Shown here in pieces: positions 6,753-15,300 of a DNA stretch of 18,606 nt. The translations under genes and the position numbers were made by a program. Positions within the stretch are counted from its first letter, which is position 1, and every line of letters starts with the position of its first letter. The notes beneath the pieces are model-generated. The model ran no database searches. It saw nothing but the letters and a program-made list of their open reading frames with translations, and was not told the origin of the DNA. This DNA comes from an uncultured Clostridium sp. GTDB lineage: Bacteria > Bacillota > Clostridia > Lachnospirales > Lachnospiraceae. The stretch spans positions 1-18,606 of the forward strand of contig CABQJA010000025.1 of the NCBI GenBank assembly GCA_902464345.1, written 5' to 3'.

Positions 6753-7978
6753 GCCAGAAGAATCCTCCTGCAGGATTCTTCGATCCGTTCCTCTGATATC
6801 TGTCCCTCTGCCACTGCATTCAGAATGCCCTGATAACAGGCATTATAATCCTGCGGCATCAATATCATATCACAGCCCGCAAGGATAGCCTTCTGTGCTG
6901 CTTCCTCCTGACTATAGTTTTTTGTAATTGATCCCATCTGAAAGGAGTCGGTAATCACAACGCCCTGATATCCAAGCTCCTCCCGCAGATATCCGGTCAC
7001 AACCTCCCTCGACAAGGTAGACGGTTCCGCCGGATCCACCTCTGAGAGTGACAGATGCGAGATTAAAATGGCATCCACATCTTCTTCTATCGCCTTTTCA
7101 AACGGCAGAAATTCCACTGTTTCCAATTCATCTAACGTCGTATCCACCTGCTGCAGATTCTTATGGGTATTCCCGCTGACTGCACCATGTCCCGGAAAGT
7201 GCTTGGCAACTGCACTGACACCATGCTCCTGTAATCCACGTACTTCTTCTCCGACCATCCGTGCCACCAGATCAGCATCGCTACCAAAGGACCTGGTTCC
7301 GATCTCATAATTCTGCGGATTGGTCAAAACATCCGCATCCGGAGCAAAGTCCAGATTAAATCCATAGCTCTGCAATCCTTCCGCCAATGTTTTCCCAACC
7401 TCATATGCCTGCTCCGGATCTCCGGTTTCTCCGATGTCCTGCATAGCCCCTACATTCTCCATGCTGATACCGGCACAACCACCCAGTCTGGACACGATTC
7501 CACCTTCTTCGTCCACACCGACAAAGAGCAGCAGCTTCGTCCGTTCCTGACATGCCTTTATCAGCTCCGTAACCTGCGCATCATTTTCTATATTTCCACT
7601 CATCAGGATTATCCCTCCGGGTGCATAGGTATCTATACTGCTCAGCATACCATCGGTTGCCTGTGTAACCTGATTGGCAGCTTTGGTCGTGGGGTTTGCC
7701 AGATTGCCCGGTGTCACAAAGAACATCTGTCCCACCTTCTCTTCCAGCGTCATTGTCTGAAGTGTTTCCTTCACCCATGCTTCCGGAGTCAGCACCCAGT
7801 TCTCATCCAGTCTGGATGCAGCCTTCATCTGAACCGGTTCTATCGCACTGATATCCAGCTCTGTTTTCTCCGTAAAAAGGCAACCGCCGGCAGCCGCTGC
7901 GGTTCCCCACAGCAGCAATACCAGCGGCATAATACGACACAGGAATCTATTCAGTTTTCTGTTTCTGTTTTTTCCCAT
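6719..7978 (-). CDS. Glycoside hydrolase family 3, NagZ-like beta-N-acetylhexosaminidase, exported
   Basis: GH3 NagZ-type enzymes release N-acetylglucosamine from cell-wall fragments. The 419-residue protein has a basic N-terminus, a hydrophobic stretch (about 15-31) and a possible lipobox ending AAGG-Cys33, so it is probably an exported lipoprotein, though Gly and Ala before Cys are not ideal. The catalytic domain runs from about residue 70 to 415. KHFPGHG (259-265) is present, and the nucleophile Asp344 lies in VITDSFQMGS. The family's D-[ST]-H acid/base motif instead reads N270-T271-H272 (codon AAT), an Asp-to-Asn change that may lower activity or alter specificity. The ribosome binding site is weak (AAGG). 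It is last in the popT-gatCAB unit, 42 nt past gatB, and converges with the PilZ gene with 13 nt between stops. Confidence 0.88.
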   Translation of the reverse strand: MGKNRNRKLNRFLCRIMPLVLLLWGTAAAAGGCLFTEKTELDISAIEPVQMKAASRLDENWVLTPEAWVKETLQTMTLEEKVGQMFFVTPGNLANPTTKAANQVTQATDGMLSSIDTYAPGGIILMSGNIENDAQVTELIKACQERTKLLLFVGVDEEGGIVSRLGGCAGISMENVGAMQDIGETGDPEQAYEVGKTLAEGLQSYGFNLDFAPDADVLTNPQNYEIGTRSFGSDADLVARMVGEEVRGLQEHGVSAVAKHFPGHGAVSGNTHKNLQQVDTTLDELETVEFLPFEKAIEEDVDAILISHLSLSEVDPAEPSTLSREVVTGYLREELGYQGVVITDSFQMGSITKNYSQEEAAQKAILAGCDMILMPQDYNACYQGILNAVAEGQISEERIEESCRRILLAKIKRGILIPE

Positions 7979-8020
7979 ATATTCAGGCCTTTATATTTCT
8001 ACGTTTCTTTTGGTCCCTTG

Positions 8021-9451
8021 TTACAGTAATTCCTTCAGCATCTTATTTACCATACCCGGATCAGCCTTCCCCTTCATGGCCTTCATCGTCTGTCCAACCA
8101 GGAATCCGATTGCCTTCTCCTTACCGTTTCTGTAATCCTCTACAGACTGTGGATTGGATGCAATTACTTCCTCAACAACCTTCTTCAATGCACCCTCATC
8201 ATTTACAGTCTTTAATCCATGCTCTTCTACATACGCCTTTGGATCAATATTTTCAGAGAATACCTTTTCAAATACTTCCTTCGCAACCGTACCGTTGATT
8301 TCTTTTGCTTCCACCATCTGAATCAACGCAGCCAGATTTGCAGCGGAGAACCGAATCTCATCTGCTTCCATCTCATGCTCCTTTAACAGTCGCATGGTTT
8401 CTACCATTAACCAGTTGGATACCTTCTTCGGTGCTGCACCAAGTGCAATCGTCTCTTCAAACAGATCTGCCATCTTCTTGGAAGAAGTAATGATGTCAAT
8501 ATCATATTCCGGAATATCGTACTCTTCCTTATATCTCTGCTGCTTCTCTGTTCTGAGCTCCGGCTGCTTCGCACGAATCTCTTCCATCCACTCATCACTG
8601 ATGATGATCGGAACCAGATCCGGATCCGGGAAATACCGGTAATCCTGTGCATCTTCCTTAGAACGCATTGCATAGGAATATCCCTTTGTATCATCCCAGC
8701 GGCGTGTCTCCTGAACAACCGCCTTTCCTTCTTCGATCAGGTCAATCTGACGTTCCTGTTCATTTTCAATAGCTCTTGCAATTGCCTTGAATGAATTCAG
8801 GTTCTTCATCTCGGTACGGGTACCATACTGCTCCGCACCCACTTCCCGTACGGACAGATTCACATCTGCACGCATGGATCCTTCATTCAGCTTGCAATCA
8901 GAGGCTCCCAGATACTGAATGATCATTCTCAGCTTATCCAGGTATGCGATTACCTCCTCTGCCGAACGCATATCCGGCTCAGATACGATCTCGATCAAAG
9001 GCACACCGGAACGGTTAAAATCAACCAGAGACGTATCATCATATGGATCATGTACCAGCTTTCCTGCATCCTCCTCCATATGAATCTCATGGATTCCTAT
9101 AAATTTCTTATTTCCGTTTACCTCAATCTCTACCTTACCGTTTCTGCAGATCGGATAATACAGCTGAGAAATCTGATAATTCTGCGGATTATCCGGATAA
9201 AAATAATTCTTTCGATCAAATTTGCAATTCTTTGTAATCGTACAGTTCGTAGCCAGACCTACCGCAATTGCCTTCTCCACAACTGCTTTATTCAATACCG
9301 GAAGGGATCCCGGCATACCGGTACATACCGGGCAGGTGTGTGTATTCGGAGCGCCTCCAAATGCCGTACTGCATCCACAGAAGATCTTTGTCTTTGTTGC
9401 CAGCTCAACATGAACCTCCAGTCCGATGACTGTTTCATATGCCTTACTCAT
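8021..9451 (-). CDS. gatB: Asp/Glu-tRNA(Asn/Gln) amidotransferase subunit B
   Basis: GatB binds misacylated Glu-tRNA(Gln) or Asp-tRNA(Asn), activates the side chain with ATP and receives ammonia from GatA, completing amide aminoacyl-tRNA synthesis. The 476-residue length is normal. The kinase-like core begins at GLEVHVEL (residues 10-17), and Cys25, Cys27, Cys40 and Cys43 (FCGCS and CPVC) form the zinc site. FYPDNPQNYQISQ and EDAGKLVHD are conserved family segments. The C-terminal helical and YqeY-like tail (about 330-476) binds tRNA and ends with the usual GxVMKAMKGKADPG-type pattern. The ribosome binding site GGGGG lies about 7 nt before the ATG, inside the end of gatA. Only 1 nt separates the gatA stop from the gatB ATG, so translation is coupled. 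Confidence 0.97.
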   Translation of the reverse strand: MSKAYETVIGLEVHVELATKTKIFCGCSTAFGGAPNTHTCPVCTGMPGSLPVLNKAVVEKAIAVGLATNCTITKNCKFDRKNYFYPDNPQNYQISQLYYPICRNGKVEIEVNGNKKFIGIHEIHMEEDAGKLVHDPYDDTSLVDFNRSGVPLIEIVSEPDMRSAEEVIAYLDKLRMIIQYLGASDCKLNEGSMRADVNLSVREVGAEQYGTRTEMKNLNSFKAIARAIENEQERQIDLIEEGKAVVQETRRWDDTKGYSYAMRSKEDAQDYRYFPDPDLVPIIISDEWMEEIRAKQPELRTEKQQRYKEEYDIPEYDIDIITSSKKMADLFEETIALGAAPKKVSNWLMVETMRLLKEHEMEADEIRFSAANLAALIQMVEAKEINGTVAKEVFEKVFSENIDPKAYVEEHGLKTVNDEGALKKVVEEVIASNPQSVEDYRNGKEKAIGFLVGQTMKAMKGKADPGMVNKMLKELL

Positions 9452-9452
9452 T

Positions 9453-10925
9453 TTAAAGCCCCCTTTCTGTCAATGCTGTCGGTCTCTTATAGCCTCTACC
9501 CTGTTCAAAGGTATAAGCGGCACGAATAATGGTCTTCTCATCAAAAGGCTTCGCCAGAAGCTGCATACCTACCGGCATTCCATCCCTGTCAAATCCACAT
9601 GGAAGCGAAATACCCGGAAGTCCTGCCAGATTCACGGATACGGTATAAATATCACCCAGATACATCTTTAACGGATCCGATAAACTCTCTCCGATCTTCA
9701 ATGCAGTTGTCGGAGCTACCGGCCCGAGGATCACATCATATTTCTCAAACGCCTTGTCAAATGCCTGCTTGATCAATGCTTTGGTTCGCAGTGCCTTAAT
9801 ATAATAAGCATCGTAATATCCGGAGCTTAATACAAAGGATCCTAACATGATTCTCCGTTTTACTTCCGGTCCGAATCCCTCTGAACGTGTCTTCTTATAC
9901 ATATTGTGAAGATCTGTATATTCTGCTGTCCGGTATCCGTATTTTACACCGTCAAACCGCTCCAGATTGGAGCTTGCTTCTGCGGAAGCGATAATATAGT
10001 ATGCAGGAATCGCATACTCAACCAGACTCAGATCAAACTCTTCAACGATAGCACCCTTTTCCTCCAGCGTCTTTGCTGCTGCCAGAACCTGCTCCTTTAC
10101 ATCCGGATCAATGCCTTCGCCGAAATAATCCCTTGGAATACCGATTTTCATTCCTTTTACATCATCAACCAGTGCAGATGTAAAGTCTGTATCTTTACGA
10201 TCTACCGAAGTAGAATCCTTACTGTCATGGGTACTGATGATTTCAAGCACTGTCGCACAGTCTGTTACATCCTTTGCCAGTGGTCCGATCTGATCCAGAG
10301 AGGAACCATAAGCAATCAGGCCATATCTGGATACTCTTCCGTAGGTTGGCTTAATACCGGTCACGCCACAGAAGGCTGCCGGCTGACGAATGGATCCACC
10401 GGTATCCGATCCCAGTGCATACGGTACTTCCTCTGCCGCTACTGCCGCTGCCGATCCACCGGATGAACCACCCGGAACCCGGTTCGTATCCCACGGGTTC
10501 TTCGTAGCACCATAATATGAGGTCTCGGTCGTTGAACCCATAGCAAACTCATCCATGTTCGTCTTACCTACGATCACAGCTCCGGCCTTCTGAAGCTGAA
10601 CTACTGCCTCTGCTGTAAAAGTCGGCTTAAAGTTACTCAAAATCTTTGAACTGCAGGTCGTCAGCATACCATTGATACACATATTATCCTTAATGGCTAC
10701 CGGAACACCGGCTAACGGTCCGGTCAGTTCTCCTGCATCTATCTTCTTCTGTACTGCTTCTGCCTGTGCCAGTGCACCTTCCCGGTCAATGGTAACAAGG
10801 CTGTTATACTCTTTCTCCAGCTGTTCCATCCGATCCAGTGCTGCCTTTGTTGCCTCTACGGATGTCACCTCACCGGATGCGATCTTTTTTCCCAGCTCAA
10901 CCGCTGTCAAACTCATTAAATCCAT
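9453..10925 (-). CDS. gatA: Asp/Glu-tRNA(Asn/Gln) amidotransferase subunit A
   Basis: GatA is the amidase-signature subunit that hydrolyses glutamine and channels ammonia to GatB. The 490-residue length is typical. The catalytic triad is visible: Lys79 (VAIKDN), cis-Ser154 (VPGGSSGGSAA) and the nucleophile Ser178 (GSDTGGSIRQPA). The amidase signature fills about residues 145-185, with the YGRVSRYG segment after it. The ATG at 10925 is preceded by GGAGG at a short distance. It lies 12 nt after gatC and 1 nt before gatB, giving the common gatC-gatA-gatB order. Presence of this complex implies Gln-tRNA and/or Asn-tRNA is made indirectly in this organism. Confidence 0.97.
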   Translation of the reverse strand: MDLMSLTAVELGKKIASGEVTSVEATKAALDRMEQLEKEYNSLVTIDREGALAQAEAVQKKIDAGELTGPLAGVPVAIKDNMCINGMLTTCSSKILSNFKPTFTAEAVVQLQKAGAVIVGKTNMDEFAMGSTTETSYYGATKNPWDTNRVPGGSSGGSAAAVAAEEVPYALGSDTGGSIRQPAAFCGVTGIKPTYGRVSRYGLIAYGSSLDQIGPLAKDVTDCATVLEIISTHDSKDSTSVDRKDTDFTSALVDDVKGMKIGIPRDYFGEGIDPDVKEQVLAAAKTLEEKGAIVEEFDLSLVEYAIPAYYIIASAEASSNLERFDGVKYGYRTAEYTDLHNMYKKTRSEGFGPEVKRRIMLGSFVLSSGYYDAYYIKALRTKALIKQAFDKAFEKYDVILGPVAPTTALKIGESLSDPLKMYLGDIYTVSVNLAGLPGISLPCGFDRDGMPVGMQLLAKPFDEKTIIRAAYTFEQGRGYKRPTALTERGL

Positions 10926-10937
10926 GTCACTGCCTCC

Positions 10938-11225
10938 TTAGTCAAATGTCTTCGGAACCTGATAGCATCCGTCCTTGCTCTCCGGTGCATTCAGAATCAT
11001 ATTGTCTCTGTCATCGCCATTGGTTACAACATCTTCCCGAAATACATTATGCACATCAAAGGTATGACTCATTGGTTCTACGCCGTCTGTATCCAGCTCA
11101 TTCAGTTTTCCTACATATGCCAGCATATCACTCATATCTTTCTTTGCCTGTTCTTTCTCTTCCTCTGAAAGCTCCAGCTTTGCCAGTATGCCAACATACT
11201 CAATGGTTTCATCCGTAATTGTCAT
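10938..11225 (-). CDS. gatC: Asp/Glu-tRNA(Asn/Gln) amidotransferase subunit C
   Basis: GatC is the small subunit that wraps around the GatA-GatB interface and stabilises the complex. The protein has 95 residues, normal for the family. The N-terminal helices contain the typical VGILAKLELSEEEKE segment, and the C-terminal half has the conserved DGVEPMSHTFDVHNVFREDVV stretch, part of which is the diagnostic PMSH..D..N..R.D pattern. AAGGAGG lies about 8 nt before the ATG at 11225. It is separated from the upstream DUF368 gene by 35 nt and from gatA by 12 nt, so all are likely co-transcribed. Confidence 0.95.
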   Translation of the reverse strand: MTITDETIEYVGILAKLELSEEEKEQAKKDMSDMLAYVGKLNELDTDGVEPMSHTFDVHNVFREDVVTNGDDRDNMILNAPESKDGCYQVPKTFD

Positions 11226-11260
11226 TTCATCAGCCTCCTTATGGTGATTTCATTTATCAT

Positions 11261-12199
11261 TTACTTCTGTTCTTCTACCTGTTTTGCAGCATTCTTTTCG
11301 GCTTCCTTTTTCTCAAACACACCCTTCAATGCCTGTAATCCAAAGATAATAATACCACCTGCTACAAAATATACAAATCCAAATGTCTTCCATGATAACG
11401 GATCTACCGGTTCACTGATAGAGGTCGGCCCCATCACGATTGCATACAGAGAGCCGATCATCATCCCCAGTATAAAATACATCATGGCACTTCTGTGCTT
11501 CTCCAGTCCCCGCTTTAACAGCTTGACTATGGTAAAAATACCCACCGCAACACCGGCACAGAATATAATTACAATCGGAAGATAAGAGAAATCTCCCTTT
11601 ACCACACCTGTCAGCAATCCCTTTAATGCACCGAGAATTGCCTGATAAATGCCGAATACCAGAAGCAGCGTAGAACCGGAAATACCCGGTAATACCATTG
11701 CCGAAATTGCACACATAGCAGCAAAAAATACATATACACCCAGTCCGAAATTCAATCCGGAAACACTCAGATCCACATTGCCTTTTAATATACCGTTCTG
11801 TGCCAGATACGTAATTGCTACCAGCAACAGGATTCCGAGAACCGTAAATACAAGGTTCTTATATTTACCCTTCAGTGTTTCTTTTTCTTCCATAATAATT
11901 AACGGAATCGAAAACAGTACAAATCCGATAAATAAAGAACTGATTGCATAAATATGTTTTTCAAATATACTTGTGATAACCATGGCAGCTCCGGCCATAC
12001 CGACGATCCAGCCGCTTCCGAGCTTTAACAGAAAGAAAAAAGCTGCCTTCCGTTTCTCCTTATCCTTGCTCACAATATTATTCAGCGAAGTAATGAAATC
12101 ATCATACAATCCCAGAATAAATGCTATGGTTCCTCCTGACACTCCGGGCACACTGTCTGCAAGTGCCATCAAAAAGCCACCCAAAATTTTCATTATCAT
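11261..12199 (-). CDS. popT: DUF368 membrane protein, predicted polyprenyl-phosphate translocase
   Basis: DUF368 proteins (PopT in Vibrio cholerae and Staphylococcus) have been implicated in returning undecaprenyl phosphate across the membrane for reuse in cell-wall synthesis. The 312-residue protein has about eight hydrophobic segments. It shows the hallmark duplicated motif: ADSVPGVSGGTIAF at residues 14-27 and LPGISGSTLLLVFGIY at 170-185, matching the inverted-repeat architecture of the family. The C-terminus is lysine/glutamate rich and cytosolic. AAAGGGA about 7 nt upstream supports the ATG at 12199; Met3 is an alternative. A promoter lies at 12269-12298. It heads a unit with gatCAB and a NagZ-like glycosidase, so a link to cell-envelope turnover is plausible. 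Substrate transport is family knowledge, not shown by this sequence. Confidence 0.9.
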   Translation of the reverse strand: MIMKILGGFLMALADSVPGVSGGTIAFILGLYDDFITSLNNIVSKDKEKRKAAFFFLLKLGSGWIVGMAGAAMVITSIFEKHIYAISSLFIGFVLFSIPLIIMEEKETLKGKYKNLVFTVLGILLLVAITYLAQNGILKGNVDLSVSGLNFGLGVYVFFAAMCAISAMVLPGISGSTLLLVFGIYQAILGALKGLLTGVVKGDFSYLPIVIIFCAGVAVGIFTIVKLLKRGLEKHRSAMMYFILGMMIGSLYAIVMGPTSISEPVDPLSWKTFGFVYFVAGGIIIFGLQALKGVFEKKEAEKNAAKQVEEQK

Positions 12200-12268
12200 T
12201 GCTTATTCCCTTTCTGAAATCACTTATTATTTAAAACTCTTTCCTATAAATAATACCAATCATGAGAA

Positions 12269-12298
12269 ATGCTATCACGCAATGGTAAAGTCTGTCAA
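12269..12298 (-). promoter_or_regulatory. Predicted promoter of popT-gatCAB unit
   Basis: On the minus strand TTGACA (12298-12293, perfect) and TAGCAT (12274-12269, 4 of 6) are 18 bp apart, giving a leader of about 65 nt before popT. The intergenic gap after the adhesin gene is 125 bp and shows no clear terminator, so read-through from the adhesin gene is also possible. Confidence 0.65.
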
Positions 12299-12324
12299 GG
12301 TCTTTTCTTATTCCATAGTTCCTT

Positions 12325-15300
12325 TTATTCTGTCCTCTTTCCCGTATTCCGTTTTCTTCTCCGGATGCTGCTTCCGTTTATCAGTATAAATGCCAGAATA
12401 CTGGTCACAAGCAGCCCCAGTCCAAAGAGCATTGACATGGAATCTCCGGTGATCGGAACCGGAAGCTCCTGCGCCTTTTCATTTACAATATTCAGCTCTA
12501 TCGTCTGGTTATCCTTTGCTTCCACCGCAAACGCATATTTTATCTCCGCATCAAACAGATATCCCAGTATCCCTTTTGTTTCCTTAAAGTAATAGTTGCC
12601 ATATGGGAGCTGCTCAATCTCGATCCTTCCATCTGCATCTGTCATGTATTCTCCAATCCTTTTTCCATCCCGGAACAGGGTAAATGTAACTCCCGGCAGT
12701 CTCTTATCGTCATCTCCTTTCTTATTTAAAATAAGGCGTGCCTTATATAACCGGTTCATCAATGGCTGCTCTTTATTCACCTCGATCTTCCATTCATTCT
12801 CCGTCTGATCCGGCGGATATGCAAGTTCAAAGTCATAGCGGTTCTCCTCTAATATATAGCCATCCATCGTTTTTAATTCCTTCCAGTAATAGCTACCGGC
12901 CGGCAATGTCTCGCAGATCCTGCAGCACCCCTTCTGATCCGTACTGCCGAGACCAACAAGAGAATCCTTTTCCAAAATCTCCTCTCCCTGTACATTTAAG
13001 ATATCTTCTGCAGCATATACGCCAAACCAGACACCTGCAAGCCCTTCCGGTTCAAAGGTCCATGTACCGTCCTCCAATGGTACTGCCATTTCTCCCTGCT
13101 TATATAACCGTAGCTCCGCATTCATTGCCTGATTCTCTACTTTGATGATCTCCGTTACATATCCTGCGGCATCCTCGTCATAGATCATCTTACACGGATA
13201 CTTATCCGTACTCATAACAACCCCTGCCGGAGTTGCCGTCTCTATCATATAGTATTTCTGATCTCCGGTCAGATCCAGTTCCGGCGAATAGGTAACTGCT
13301 TCCGGACCGGTCACAAAGGAACATACCTCCCTGTCCGTCCCTTCTTCATAGATTGTAAATGTAATCCCTGCCATCGGGCGCTGTTCATATTGCAGATGCC
13401 ATACGGTTCCAAACTCTGTTTCCTCCGGTTCTGCTCCGACAAGCATCGGCCCGGTCTTCGCAACCGCTACCCGGCCGGTCATTCTCCGATCCACCATCGT
13501 GATCGTCTGCACCGGTTCTGTGCCAACCGTAAACGGTATCGGATCTGCAATCGCATATCCATCCGGCGCCTCCAGCTCCACCAGAAAATAGTTTCCTCTC
13601 GGAACATATTCCCATACCTGCTTCGCTGCCGTTGTTGTCCATCGGGCTTCTACCATCTCTGATTGTGACTTTTCCGGTTGTTTTTCTTCCGGTTGTTTTT
13701 CTCCCGGTTGTGTTTCTTCCGGCTGCAGTTCCTCTCTTTCTCTTTCTGGCTGTACCTTCTGCTGCTGAGTTCCCGCTTGCCCTACAAGCTTTAATATCTC
13801 ATAGTTTCCATCGGCATCTACTGCCGGTTGCTTTCCATCGGCATAGGCAATCGCAAGTGTGGCGCCACGTAACGGCTCTCCCGCTTCATCCACCTTCTCC
13901 ACCTGAATCCGGTATGGCATATCCTCCACCCGGATGATCTGAATCACTCTACCGTCCTTCGCTTCAAATTCAGCCCTGATCCATTCACCGGCAGGTGTAT
14001 GATCCGCAGCCAGCTCCCGATATTCCAGATACCCATCCAGCACCCGGATCTCCACTTCCTTCATCTCATAATATTCCGGAGCTGCGACCTCCTCCAGTCG
14101 GTAATGTCCCTGACTGAGCCGACTGTCAAACTGAATACAACCGGAGTCATCTGTTACAAACTGATCCTTCACGCTGCCGTTTACCGACAGACTCACATAC
14201 TGCTTCCGATCCAGATCATAGATTCGGAACTCTACCTTCCCATCGACCTTCTCTCCGGTTGTCTGATCCAGCTTCTGAATCTTTAAGTATTCACCGGCAA
14301 ATTCATCCGTCAGTGTCACTGTTTCCTTTGATTTATAGCTGCCCGAAACATCTGTTACCGGTAGTGATACCTCATACGGTCTGACCGCACGATAAGTATT
14401 ACCATCCTTCCGGTTTCCGATCGTCAGCTCCACAACCAGATACTCCCCCGGATAGCAGTCCTTAAATACCGCTTTCCCATCCTTTCCGGTAGTTGCCGTA
14501 TAATACGGCTCCACATTTTCCAGTACAGTTCCTTCCGTAATCACCGTCCCATCTGCATGATAGGAAAGGGTAAGACTTAGCCTGCCGGATGCATCCTTTG
14601 ACGCATCCTTTTCCAGTCTTTCGATATCCAGCTCTGATTTCAGATACAGGCCGAATACACACCCGGCCAGCGGTGTCGGTTCTGTGATACCGGTACTGTC
14701 CTCTACGGTTATTTTCGTAATCTCATAATCGGTCAGGATCGGCATTTCCACACTCTCCACCTTCACGACCGGTCTTACAGAAGCTACCAGCTCCGGTGTA
14801 ATTTCAACCGGATAGATATTCGGATCTAACTGATATCCGGGAGATGCTACCTCCTCCTTCACATAATAGATTCCCTCCGGCAAGCCTTCGATATAACCAT
14901 ATCCGGCATCATCCGTTATGATTTCTCCTCCGGCTATCCGCTTTAATTCAGAGGAGCCCGGGGCCTTCTCCACATAGATTCCGTATTTTGCCCCCTTCAG
15001 AGTCGCATCCGCAGTCCGCTCCCCACCGGTTGCATCTGTCTTATAAAGCTCAATGGCACCGGACTTCTCCACCTCCTGTGAATGAACCAGCGCATAATAA
15101 ATTCCGGTCGGCAGCTTTCCGGTCGTTGATTTACGATAGATCTGTCGGTCTAACAACCATCCCTTCGGTGCCTTGGTTTCTACAATATAATAAGTACCCT
15201 TCGGCAACGCCTCCGATTCCCCATAGGCACTATACACAGACAGATCCGGACCACCCAGAAGCATACTGCCATTCGTCCGGTTCGTGACAATGGTTGTTAC

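Noticed and set aside
9906..10466. 186-codon plus-strand open frame opposite gatA
   Set aside because: It lies on the antisense strand of conserved gatA sequence with shadow-type composition.
12200..12324. Terminator after the adhesin gene
   Set aside because: No stem with a following T-run was found on the minus strand; only weak AAGG/CCTT pairing.
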